Positions 42,260-54,593 of a DNA stretch of 64,000 nucleotides are shown piece after piece. Below the pieces are notes generated by a model. The model had not been told where the DNA came from, ran no database searches, and was given only the letters and a program-made list of their open reading frames with translations. Every line of letters begins with the position of its first letter. Positions within the stretch are counted from its first letter, which is position 1. The stretch is taken from the NCBI GenBank assembly GCA_003344405.1, contig NOWV01000075.1, forward strand, positions 248,001 through 312,000, in the 5' to 3' direction. This DNA comes from Trichoplax sp. H2. Taxonomy: Eukaryota > Placozoa > Uniplacotomia > Trichoplacea. The translations under genes and the position numbers were made by a program.

Positions 42260-42874
42260 AGTACTATAGCAAGAAATATAAATTTGAAAGCCTCATGCTA
42301 CTAGTTGCCATACCAAGTCATATTTAAGCCTTAACCTATCCAATTTAGCCACTTAGATTTAAATGATAATTCAGCAACAAAATCGCACCGCTATGCTTTG
42401 TTTGTCTTCAGTGTGGCATATCGATTACGTTATTGATAAATTTGCTTTGCTTTATAGAATATTATTTATTCGGCTATTAAATGTCGATGTTCTTTTACTC
42501 CTATTGCTTATAATGTAAAAGTGGGATCATTGTATCAAGACAAATTTTAAATATTGTGCATTTGAAGCTGTGAAATTTTGATAAGGTATCTAAAACAAAT
42601 TTATGATTTATTATGGTATTACGTGAATAAACGGTACACATATATCTTTGGAAGAGATAATTTTAACGATATATCGATATTTGAAGTTTCCAAGAAACTA
42701 AAATTATGATTTCAAGGGTATGCAGGACTATTATTGTATAGATTTTTGTAATAATAAAGACATGTATTTAGCGAGTGATTTAATTTTCTTCTAAGAGCAT
42801 ATTAAATCTTATCATATCAAGCAATTTTTTATATTATATGGTGCTATTATCGATTGAAGTTTCGAAATAAACAA
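42260..42874. repeat. Right copy of gap-flanking duplication
   Basis: 615 bp starting immediately after the N gap and matching 41439-42239. It has CTATTAAATGTCGATG in place of the roughly 190 bp extra segment. Confidence 0.9.
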
Positions 42875-45800
42875 ACCTGCTTGCTATCTTTTAGGATTTC
42901 TTTAATTGCCTGATAAACCATACAGCATCAAATCCTTTAGTTTTAGTTACGCAGAGCAAAGTATAACTAATTTTTGAGGTAGTATATAATGTACTATTTT
43001 AAAGAGCTGTCCAAGCGAATTTGTAAGATGTGCTATAGTGCTGGTATACTGAACGACAAATTATTTGCTATTCGCGTATGTATATATACAATATGTGTAT
43101 ATTGTAGTTGCCCTTATCGGTAATTCATTATAGTCTAAATAATAAAATTACTTCAAGTAAAGTCTGAAATAGAAAATGATAACATCCGTTAACTTCCATT
43201 ATGTGAGGAATCGTATTAAAATTGTATTGCACGCGGATGTGATGATTCCGCATAATGCAAGGGAAGGAAACATAAAAAAATCAGGCAAACTAAGTTTTCT
43301 TCGATGTAACCTGAATATGCCATATTTTTAAGACTACTGTCCGATATATAGCGGTACTTTACTATTCTCTTCTTTTAAAATTTATTCTTTAGTGCATTGA
43401 AAGTTAGCGCACTGTCTATCTTCAATCAAATGTAATAATTTTATATTTCAAACGTGCTCTCTATAAGGATTCCTTTTAATTTATCCAAACGGCCAGCAGA
43501 ACATAGTAAATAGTCTATATCGTATTCGATTATTAGTAATTTTTTGCTCATTAATTATTGCATCAAGCTATTCATATTCTTATGTTCAATCCTCCTTCCT
43601 CTCATTTCAGATAGATCGTAGTCGAGTTCATTTTATTATAATATATGATAGATAGAGCACTAGCACCAATGATTTATTCTCATGCTTTCGAATAACAATA
43701 GCAAACTAGTTTTAAATCGTTTCATGAATTAAACTAATGCAGCTGGTAAAATTTATTTTCATTGTTGGTTTTATAGCATAAATTCTAGGTTTAATATCTA
43801 TTTGCTTATTTTCAGTCTTATTCCATTGATATTATCATCATAATTTCATTAAATGCTTTGATATTGTTTATTATATAGCGAGAAGCGGTTTGCATGCTAA
43901 CTAATTGTATAAGGTACACAAACTATTATTCTAAAACTATTAGAATCTTGTGATGTGACGATTTGGCTGGCATGCGGATAGAAATGATTTCTTTAGCGAA
44001 CAAAAGTGTATTGTAACCACTCGGAAAGTAGCTTGAATGTCTAGCAGAAAAGAAATAACTAGACGTATAATATATTATTTACGTCAAACTAACTATGTAA
44101 AACTTCGTTTTAGGATTGTCACAGTCATCAAAATAACTTAGATATGGATTTGTAGTTTATGATAGTATTATGTTTTAAACTAGTTAGAAGTATGAACTAC
44201 TATTTTAGGAATTGTTATTGTTAGTAATCAACTAAGCTTATTATGATATTATGCCGATATAGTGATGTTACAAGTAAGTACCGAGAATATAGGAGTTTGA
44301 TAGGGCTTACAATCGAAGTAGACTTACGTACGTATGAAGTCGCTTATTACCTCGAATGTTTGTATTTGATAGTTTAATCGTAATAAGGTGTTTGTTATTG
44401 AAATACGTTTATAGTATAGTAAATTTGCTTACAACGACTGAAAGAGTATATAAGTAGAACTTTGATCAATAAAAAGTGGTTCAGGTTAAGGCTAAGTTGT
44501 GTAATGGTTATAAACGGTATTCTGTATTGAGCGAGTTAGTGTGTACTTCGCAAGGATTGCAATTACTATACCGTAGGCTAGGGAAGTAGTTCTGCAGATT
44601 GAAGTTAAGTTTATTATAAGCACTGTATTGTTTTTTGTATCACAAGGGTAGTTATGGCAAGGATGTGTGACGTATGAAGGTAAAGCTAGCATTCTTTAAT
44701 GTTTGTTATGATCGTAACGAAGTAACAATTCATTAAAAACCAACAACGTCAATAGAAATTGATTCAATTTTTACCGTATAATAAAAAATTCATACTCACA
44801 TATCACCTAGTGAGGCTATACGCATATATTGAAGATATAACCTTAAAATAATATAACGCCATTAGCTACAGCAACATTGCTGTAGTATCTTTAGTAATAC
44901 CGTTATGAAAGAGAAAATTTATTTAAAACTATATTAGCTTTTGAAGTCCAACACAAAGTAAATTTAGAAAAAGCGCCAGTTAATTGTGATTTGTAACAAT
45001 AAATTTATTAAACTACTGGAAGATTAATAAAAGGGCAGTTTTACTGACTTGACTTTCCAAACTATCAACTTAAATGGGATCTACTTGCCATTTTAGAAAA
45101 ATCCTAATCTTTATCTGCTAGCTTCATTATCTCGAACTCACTAAACTACATAACTACACCACCTTCGACATACAGAACTATGCAGAGCAGTTGGTGATAA
45201 CAGACTATCAGATCATCAATCTAAAGTACTCTAAATTAAATTAGCAATTAAACCTATGTGGAAAAATAAATTACACTCTAGATTCCCGAAGGTACTAAAT
45301 TAATAACAATTATCATTTAGCTGTAAATTGGTACTTTTTACAGTATGCGGAATATTTCTATAAAATTTAGGAAGATAGACTAGCAATCTTTAACTAGAAC
45401 CCAGATCAAAACGTTCAGGTTCATACTGTATTCTATCATAAAGTAACAAAACTCCTATAGTATTTTATAATCAAAATTAGCTGTTAGTCTTATCAGAATT
45501 GCAGCATGAATACTATACTAGCGAAATATATTGTTTAATTTCTAATCATACAATGCATAATTAATTCTTAACAAATTTAGGTTACCGGTTGTTGTTAAAT
45601 TCTAACCCAAATAAGGCAATTGAGTTAACAACGTGCTAGAATAAGAAGTAAAATCTACTATAATTGAGTCAAATTAAGCCACTTTTAAAGCTACAATACT
45701 TATTAGAATACAAAAACTAAACGTACACGTTACTCTTACCGTAATTTGTGATCTGTAAATGTAAGTAAAATTTCATACATTACGGTAGTAATTCAGTATG

Positions 45801-47512
45801 AAATTATATACGGTATGACTTAGTATTATAATCTCAGTGTTACGTGTTGGTACGAGTAATATTTTTTGTAAGAACATTATTCACCTTTCTACTTCTAACT
45901 CACGTACATTAGTCAAGCTTTGTAACACGAATAATCATTGCTTAAATAAAATTTCTTCTAAACACACACACTCTGCTGCTATCCTTCTCTATTTCGTTGC
46001 ACATTACTACTCTTAACCTATTGTGGTTACCGCAGATCTATCCGAAGAATAAGCTGATTTCAAAGAATATACAATACTGTAATTATAATATTCTATATTC
46101 TGGATATTATGAAAATGTAATATCTTAGTTACGCATCCAGTAACATCATTTCTATACTTAAATTTTCAAATACACCATAAACGTATCAATCGGTGAATTT
46201 CTACTATTACAATATGTTGACTGGCATTTCGGTGAAGGTGTAATTAGTCTTTAAATAAAATATTACATAATTATAATATGACATGAAATACGAATTTGAT
46301 AGTATTCTCGAAACTATTTCTGTGTTTCTATACATACGGAGACACGTCAATCTAATTTCGGGAGTGTATCGAAAAACTCCTGAAAATGTCGTTCTTCCCA
46401 AGCAGTAAATATTTTTAAAAACTATAGCCGCATCATTTTGCCATTACTAGCATATACTAGAAGAATATTAACAAATGAAACACGGCAGTCTCTTTTCTAA
46501 AACTGTGAAAAGCAAAAGCAAATAAAATTATAATAAAATTCCAACGCTTTTTATCTGCTTATTAGTGTACCCATCGACAGGTTCGTAGAAAATATCCGTT
46601 ATTTAACATACCGTTAGGCAAACTACAGATTCTGAATTCCAGTCTTAGCGAGGAGTGTAATCAAGATCATAGTAAACCGAACTGGCTTTATCTATAATAA
46701 AATCAGCTCGCTTCTAAGCGAACGAGCAGTTAGCTAGTATTTCTTAAGTCACATTACTCATAAGATTGATATGAATACTCAATTGACCAATATCAGTGTA
46801 TTGCTTAATAATTACTTTTATAATTACAAGTTTGTGGCTAGATGTATGATCCATTACATTTCAATACTATAATATAGTTTACTATAGATGCAACTATAAA
46901 CAACTGTAATTGGCAATAACTTATAAATAGCCAATTAAATGGACGAGGCTCAGCACGCTATTCGCTAAGGCGACGCCATTTTTAGTATCTATAAAGATTA
47001 CACTAATTAATTTCAGAACACGCTTACAGTACATCTTTGTAGTCTAAAAAAATATACACGATTAATATTTATAATTACTGTTTACCGCGAATAGCTAAAT
47101 AACGAAATCTGCTTAATTAACATGTAGGGTGCTTTGCTCCGTAATACTTAAATATACTTTACTTATGCGGGCATATATTGACAAACCTTAAAATCTAATT
47201 TCTCCATTTTAGATACTATGTGATGCCTACGTAGATACAAAACTATATCGGCGCAAATAATGCGTTGTAGATGAGAACAATACCTGGCAGTTACCTCTAA
47301 TACATATTTCGGATGATAAATACAGTACTCACGCATAATAGTTTCTTGTCATACAGTATTGAAATAATATAACCCCGTAGTAGTGTTGTAACTTTTAAGC
47401 TATAATGTCTATTATGCCATGAAATACCGAAGATAACAAATGGGATAGAGACTAGAGATCAAGATTTTTCAAGCTGAACAGGACTTGAAGACAGTCCACA
47501 AGCGCAACTCTT

Positions 47513-47975
47513 GTGTATTCTTTACCTGTAAAATTAAGTCTACTTCTAGACTGTAGCTTTACTATTACTTTAAACACTAGTAAATTTTATTATTTACTTT
47601 ATTGCAATGCCTTAATTTACTGTTTACCATTACTCCATGATGAGAATTCGCCGATAGTCAAGTTAATTTGGTTCCTGATTTCTAAAAGTAATCTATTTTC
47701 TTTAAAGATACGATAATTCGTTTCATTAAGTAAACTTTAAAATCTGATAAAACCCAATCATGTCTACCTCCAGATTCTAGCTTTGCTATTACTTTAAACG
47801 CCATTAAATTTTTATTGTTTATTTAATTTCAATAGCATATATTACTATTTGCCATTACCGCATGTTAAGAATTCGCTAATAGTCATGTTAATTTTGACTT
47901 CTGATTTCCAAAAGTAGTCTATTTGCTTTACACGATAATTCGTTTTATTTTGCAAGCTTTAACGCCATTTATGAT
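47513..47975. repeat. Diverged tandem duplication, period about 224 bp
   Basis: Copies share CTATTACTTTAAAC (near 47561 and 47785), AGAATTCGC, ATAGTCA and ACGATAATTCGTTT. The 67-codon ORF at 47513-47716 lies inside copy 1, is destroyed in copy 2 and is not supported as a gene. Confidence 0.75.
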
Positions 47976-50900
47976 ATTTTATAGTAGGGCACTCATTTCT
48001 GGAAAATTGATATCATAAGCACTATGATAACTATAAGCGACTCCAATACTATCTATCTGTAAGCTAAAATTTTTGTATATCACAGAATCGATACGTAGCA
48101 TATGCACGTAATGGTACTGTAATCTACTACAGTTATAAATGAATATTTAGAATTGCAAAATTAATGTATTAGCGTGATCGAAGATGTCGTAACGAATACC
48201 ATACAATTTTAGCATCTACTTGCCACGATACGATGCTGTGATACTAGTTAAGTAAATATTGATTAATGAATGATGGATACTTTTGAATAGTCTGTCATGT
48301 GCATATTTGATGTTTTAATTTTGTTGGCTTGTAGTTAATTCTGCAGCAGTAGAATGGTCGTATAAAAAACGAACCATTGTAAGTTAATTTACTGTAGATT
48401 GAAAGATATGTTAAACACTAATAATTATAATTGAGCCGTATAGAATCGGAAGATGAGCATTTTAGCATTACATAATCCGTAGCTACCTTACACTAAAATT
48501 CGCAATAGAAATCTATTTAAGTGCACATGGCTGTAAAATAAAAGTGGTAATTTTTACGTAGGGTACTGGAGCTGCAATATGAAGAAAAGTGTAGCAATTA
48601 ATTAGTTATCTGTGAAGTAATGCCAAGAAATCGAGTTCTCATATATGGTTCGCATAGAGACTGAAAATACTAGAGGTAGTAGCCAGAGTTATCATCCTAC
48701 ACTAGAGTTCTTAACAAATCTTTGCCTATAAGTGAGGATTATGACACTACTATACTACATTAACTTATCATCAAATAGCATTTAAAATAATCGGGGAAGT
48801 ACCATAGATAAAATATTATAATATTAAATCTGAAGCTATTTTAAAGCAGAAGGAGTACAAAGGAAGGTACATCGTTCTTAACATTGATATAAAGATAAAT
48901 ATAATTGGAAAGCAGTGAAAAGAAAATCGAGGTACTAGTACTCCACATGGAAATCACGTCATTATTAATAAACGGCTTTAGAATAAAATATCAATTTAAG
49001 TCATGATTAATTATATAATCAATTATGCAGTAGATAATAATAGATATCCTACATGTTTATTTTATTGTCTATAGTATTACAATGAACTTTTACAGTTTGT
49101 ACTTCTTTCGTGATTGAAGTTTATACAGTTTGATTTAAAAATTAAGCTTGGCATTTATAAAAAAAACTACGCCATAATTGAAATTGTCAAGCGATAACAT
49201 CTTGATTTTTAATAATAACATATTTAATGCACAATGAATGTTGTTTCTATGTATTAGCTATATCTTATTAAAACTTATTACTGTCATATATTGAGATCTT
49301 GATCAAGTACGTAAAATTTTATTAATATTAACGTGAATTTACGAAATTAAATTTTTATCATTACTAATTATATTAGATAAAAGTTCATGCTTTAGATAAA
49401 TGTGATATTCCGTAGTAAGTTGTAATATAGTACCCAAGTTGATATTTGCTATTTGCGTTGCTTTAAGCTGAAAGTTTTATATTTAGTAACAATGATTTCC
49501 TTATACTGAGTATTCACTCGTGCGTTATCAGAGAATGATCAAAACAAATTTTATACAATGGGTTGCATAACATTAGTATTATGATTATGTTGCAATTGCT
49601 AATGAATTTTTGCTCATGTTTTCTTACTGAATCAGCTTTACTAGAAAGATAATAATGCAACAATAGATTGAGTATCGCTTATAATTACAACAGTCGTGAT
49701 TTTTCTCTTTGACAATAAAATTTAGCGTATAATGCATTTAACTTTTCAATTATATTACATTATTACGTATTATAAAAGTTTATAAAAACTTTTTATTTGT
49801 AAGATCTCATTAATGAGTTCATTAATACTGGCATAATTTTAGTACATCTTATATCAGATTGAGAAATATGTCAATCTATGATTATAATTATTATATAGCT
49901 TTTGCAACGCTGTAACAGCAAAAGTGCAGATGGATATTTCTCAAAAAGTATAGTTTTTGTTTGAGAATGGCAAAGTTTCTCGATCTAGTATTTACAGATA
50001 TAAAATAATAATTCTCAATATTTTGTTTCAATTCCTTCAATTAATATTTATTACTAAGACCCCATTTATGTCAGTGGTTTTGTATTGTAACACTCTACTA
50101 CCGCATATACATGTTTCTATCATCACATTTATATGATGAGCGACAGATTTTAACGTTACGTGATTTTTCTAAATAGAAAGTATATTCTTTCTGTCCTAGT
50201 AAAATGATTACGCATTTATTTAAGCATTAGCCTTGATTTAACTTATTATAGTTGCTTAGACAGTTTTAAGAATTATTCACAACTCGCTGGACTTTTACTT
50301 CGATATTAATCAAGTAACCTTAAAAAATTATTTATCTAATGTATCTCTGTAATACTGATAACGCCAAGTTTAAATCTTTTCCTTATATGTTGCGTTTTAT
50401 ATGATTTCCCTTTTATGATGCATGCTACCATTTTCTTACATAAAAATGCCTTACTTCATTTTTGCACGGTCATGATCTTTATTACTCAATCGTCATCATC
50501 TCTATTACAATCTCTAACAATAGAATGTTTCATTAGTCTTTCTTACTTATCCAATGCCCTCTTTGCTAAGCACTGAATAGCCTTATCTCGGACCGAATTA
50601 ATAATATCCTAGGTTCATCGCCGATTATCCTAGTTTCTTAATAAATATCGCTATTATTACATCTCACTGCTTTGCAGGCTATATTGTAATGAACAATTTT
50701 ATTTAGGTAAATAAATTTTAAACAATCTTATTTCGCATTTTTAAAAATCTTATTACTTAATGTTGATTACTATTGCTTATACCAGCAGAGCGGTATTGTC
50801 TGGTTAAATGCTTTTCTACGACTAAATATTAATGTTCTTTGTCTATGACTCCTACACAATTCTCAATGTCTCATTAATATGTATCGATACGCTTGTGAAA

Positions 50901-53555
50901 TGTTACATTTGCTTTGTTTTCTAGCAGTCTTTCATACCTAGGGTATTGTAAAATCATATGATATTTTAATGTTTTGTTTAACTACTCCATGATCTTTTTA
51001 ATAATATGACAAGCAAATCGCCTGTCTATATTGATATTGATTTCCATAATCATAGCTAAATTAAATTTGCAGAAAATACCATAACTTGATAATGCCAACA
51101 CTAGCAATAGCTATTATACGATGCAAGTCAGGGTTGATTGGAATAATATCGTGCTAATGTTCCACAATATCGTATTCTGATTGACAGATAAGATACAGAC
51201 ATTCAAGAAATTAGAAGATAATTTTTAATTTTTAGTTAGATTTATTAAGTTAGCTAGAAATTACGAATAGGCAACCAGATCAATACTGACGAGTGTATTA
51301 ATGCGTTAAGTATAAGCAACGAAATAACTGACTACTACAATAATAGATACCATCAGTATCACAACTGATCCTTTATCTGTCGTGTCAATTCATTTTAACT
51401 TGAGAAAATTACGCAGGTGCATATTTTTTTACGAGAACGTATTATTACAAGCTTTTAGGCCATTGTCCATTTGATGTACTTTGGTATCATTTCATATATG
51501 AGTGTTATTTCTTTAAGAAGTATATCTCAATTAATCGTAAAGATATACGGTAGAAGATTTTCACGAAATACTTGATCGATGTAATTTATATGCGCTAAGG
51601 CTGACATGCCGTAAGCATCCTTGGCGATTTATTACAATCATGACCTACATATGTTAAAATTTATGGATTTAAGCTGAAAGATGTAACAGATCTAACGCGA
51701 ATCTTGATTAAATTTTAAAATTATTTCTGTTATGTAGGATAAATACGCATTGTAGTAATTAAATCCAGATCAAATACAAGTAATGAGTTGTCAACTACAA
51801 CAACTGTCTAAAGAAAGTATCGGATATTTCCAGTATTCGGTTAAAATCGACCAGAATTAAATTATTCAATTTCAGGCAATGAATCCTAGCGAGAAATAAT
51901 TACTTTAACGCAGTTGATCAATTTTATATTATCAGTGTTAAATTATGAGGAGACACATCGAAGTTTATAGTAACTAAACGAAAAGTTAAAATGTAGACAA
52001 ATGTGTCATGTAATGAAGAAAGCGTCAACATAAAGTCTAGACTACCAATGGTAATTGTATATAGAATAGATATAAGTGTTTATTTAGATAATAAATCAAG
52101 AAATCGTATTTGCTTCCAAAGTCAAATCAAGTAGAATTCACTTCGCGCTTTTAGTTTGTGTTAATTATGAATTAATAATGAGCTTCTTTTCTGAAAATTC
52201 TTAATCATACCGAGCTATCATGATACATAGAAGTACATTTATATATTATTAAATTTGGTATATAACGTTAATAGAAATTATAGCCATATCAAATCCGCCA
52301 ACCTAACCCATTCATCGTCAGGGTTCAAATAATAAATTTGGATCAGCTATAATAATGACTATGATAACATTGATTGCCAAAATGGATTTACAAAGAAACA
52401 CGCCAAGCGCTATGGTTGACTTGGCTTTCCTCCTTAATTGATTTGAATATTTGATAATAGGTATCATATTGTGCTGGTACCATAGAATATTTCAACTTTT
52501 GCTTAGATACACTAGATTAACTGTTTGTATCCATTTCCAATGATGATAATAAGAGAAAAACTGATTTCAGTAAGCCATAACCATAGAATGAATTTACCGT
52601 AATCTCAATTCTAAATCTTAAATTGACGCATTTTACTTAGTTTATGAAACGATAAGTTATAATAATTGAATAGCTATTATTTCAGAAGCTAAATTTATAT
52701 CACCAACCTAGGTTAACTAAATGTTGATTTATTTACATAGTAACTGTACTAATTGATAATTTAATAGTATACTATTCATTAATTAAGAAAGAAATGCTTG
52801 AATAATTCACAGAATTTAGTGGTAGTTACCAATTATGAAGGTTTTAATGAAAGGTAAAGATATATTAAAGTTAATATTTTATATATGCTAAATGCGTATT
52901 TGGTCTTTAGTAATACGTAGTCAAGTTTCTTTAACGGATGTCGCTAGTCAATAACAATTGATGAAAGTTAGATGATATGTCGATTATAGGTGACAATTGT
53001 TAGACGGAGAGAGATTGTTAGGTAAGATATGGTGATCATTTATAATGAATATTGTTAACATCTAGCTCAATGGAACTTTACTAAAAGTAGTATGTCATCA
53101 AATCTATTAAAATAGATATTGACAATGATCTACTTAGGAAATTAATCTCACGTTTTATTAATTAAATAAAGGGACGATCGATGAAGTAAATAAGGGAAGA
53201 TATTAGATAGTACGGTTTATTACCTTATTACTATCGTAGTCTTATTTATACGATCAATATTTCCATGGTAGACAATCGGTCAATATCCAATAACACTAGA
53301 TTAAATGAAACTATTAATGACGGGAATAGATGATGGCATTCTTGACTATCAAACTGGCAGACATGATCGAGGATGAAGTGAAATAGTATATTTTATCAGG
53401 AATGATGTAATTATCATCGGCACTAGTCACCTTTAATACATATGTTAACTAAAAGCACAACAACAGATACCAAATTTAGTGTTGGGGTAGATTTTTAGGC
53501 TATTTCCTAAAATAGGTTAAATTTTTTAAGATATGGATAAAGGCATGTAGTTTTT

Positions 53556-54593
53556 TTAGCTTAGTAGTGTAGAACTACTGCTTGCTCGAGCTCGTACAGT
53601 CTTGCATCGCCAAAATAAGGACATAACACCATCGCGTAAGTTTTTGTTGAAAAATCCGTAAATGATTGGGCTAGCGACTGGATTCCATGATGCTAAATAA
53701 AATAGCCATTCCCGTACGTGATATTTATTTAGTCTGCGTGATAGAGTTTTATCTAAGACATTGATTACTTGGTAGACATTATAAGGTGTTTGTAAGAACA
53801 CATAAACTCCGACAACGATTGCTACAGTTTTGACGGCTTTTAAACCAAAAGGCGAAGAAGTAGAGGTGGAACTGGATTGATTTTCAGCTCTTATCCTACT
53901 AGCGTGATCTTTTGCAACCAAAAAGATCCGAACATAGAAGATAATAGTGACTATAGTAGGAAGCAGAAACATCAAGAAGGCCCAAAATACGTGCCATGCT
54001 TGTAAGCTTATCCTACGATTTGCCTTTATTTCTGACATTAGACAGTAATAAGGGCAGAAACGCCACCAATCAATTATCAAGGGCAAAAATGCCACAAAAG
54101 TAGGTAAAATCCAACAAATTAGTAAAATGATACCAAACATGACCGATTTGTAAACACTGATTTGATTATACCAGAATGGAGATGTGATGGCAATGAATTT
54201 CTCTAAGCTGATAGAACAAATATGAAAATTCATACAGCAAACGAAAGCAAATTGGATAACATTATGGGATAATTGGCAATAAATATTAGTAAATGGGTGA
54301 ATAGAATTCCCAATAACCATGATTTTAACCGGTAAAATATATAGAAAGCAAAATAAGATATTGGCGAGGCATAGACTTCCAACTAGTACACTACTGTGTG
54401 TCCATAGTGATTTTTTAAAGCAAATAACACCCACTAATAAAGCATTTGGGACTAATATAATGATGAACAAAATACTCCATGTAATGATTAAATCGATCTC
54501 GAATTGAGATATTGGCCGATAAACGAGGCTTGTTAGATTGAGTTTAAGAAAAAATCGAACATCTGGGCAAAGTGTGTGGGTTAGCGCTGACAT
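53556..54593 (-). CDS. Intronless orphan class A-like GPCR, paralogue 3, 345 aa
   Basis: Single exon. TM1 about 36-58 with N50 (LVPNALL), TM2 67-91 (GSLCLANILF, Asn for Asp), C106 before TM3 (NIYCQL), TM3 ending SLEKFIAITSP (E131-K132-F for DRY), TM4 with W161 (CWILP), loop 2 PLIIDWWRFCPYYC, TM5 with FLLPTIV, TM6 LQTPYN (Q268 at the toggle-Trp position, P270) and TM7 SPIIY (S308-P309-Y312). Position 7.43, the retinal lysine of opsins, is Ser302, so it is not a retinal-binding opsin. The N-terminus repeats the family signature CPDVRFFLKLNLT with its sequon. The third intracellular loop is short and Ser/Thr-rich (SSSTSTSSPF). The C-tail has Ser clusters that could be kinase targets. It is closest to paralogue 2 by eye. 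Confidence 0.93.
   Translation of the reverse strand: MSALTHTLCPDVRFFLKLNLTSLVYRPISQFEIDLIITWSILFIIILVPNALLVGVICFKKSLWTHSSVLVGSLCLANILFCFLYILPVKIMVIGNSIHPFTNIYCQLSHNVIQFAFVCCMNFHICSISLEKFIAITSPFWYNQISVYKSVMFGIILLICWILPTFVAFLPLIIDWWRFCPYYCLMSEIKANRRISLQAWHVFWAFLMFLLPTIVTIIFYVRIFLVAKDHASRIRAENQSSSTSTSSPFGLKAVKTVAIVVGVYVFLQTPYNVYQVINVLDKTLSRRLNKYHVREWLFYLASWNPVASPIIYGFFNKNLRDGVMSLFWRCKTVRARASSSSTLLS

Larger units (their letters stand above)
33779..53555. other. 20 kb AT-rich gene desert between GPCR 2 and GPCR 3
   Basis: No gene recognised on either strand. ORFs are all under 70 codons and featureless. Contents that can be supported are a candidate LTR, a gap with a flanking duplication, and tandem duplications, each listed separately. 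Enhancers or non-coding RNAs cannot be judged from sequence alone. Confidence 0.5.

Noticed and set aside
53556-54593. GPCR 3 as an opsin, because loop 2 looks like PLxxW
   Set aside because: The retinal lysine position (7.43) is Ser, and DRY and NPxxY are absent. Resemblance is limited to one loop.
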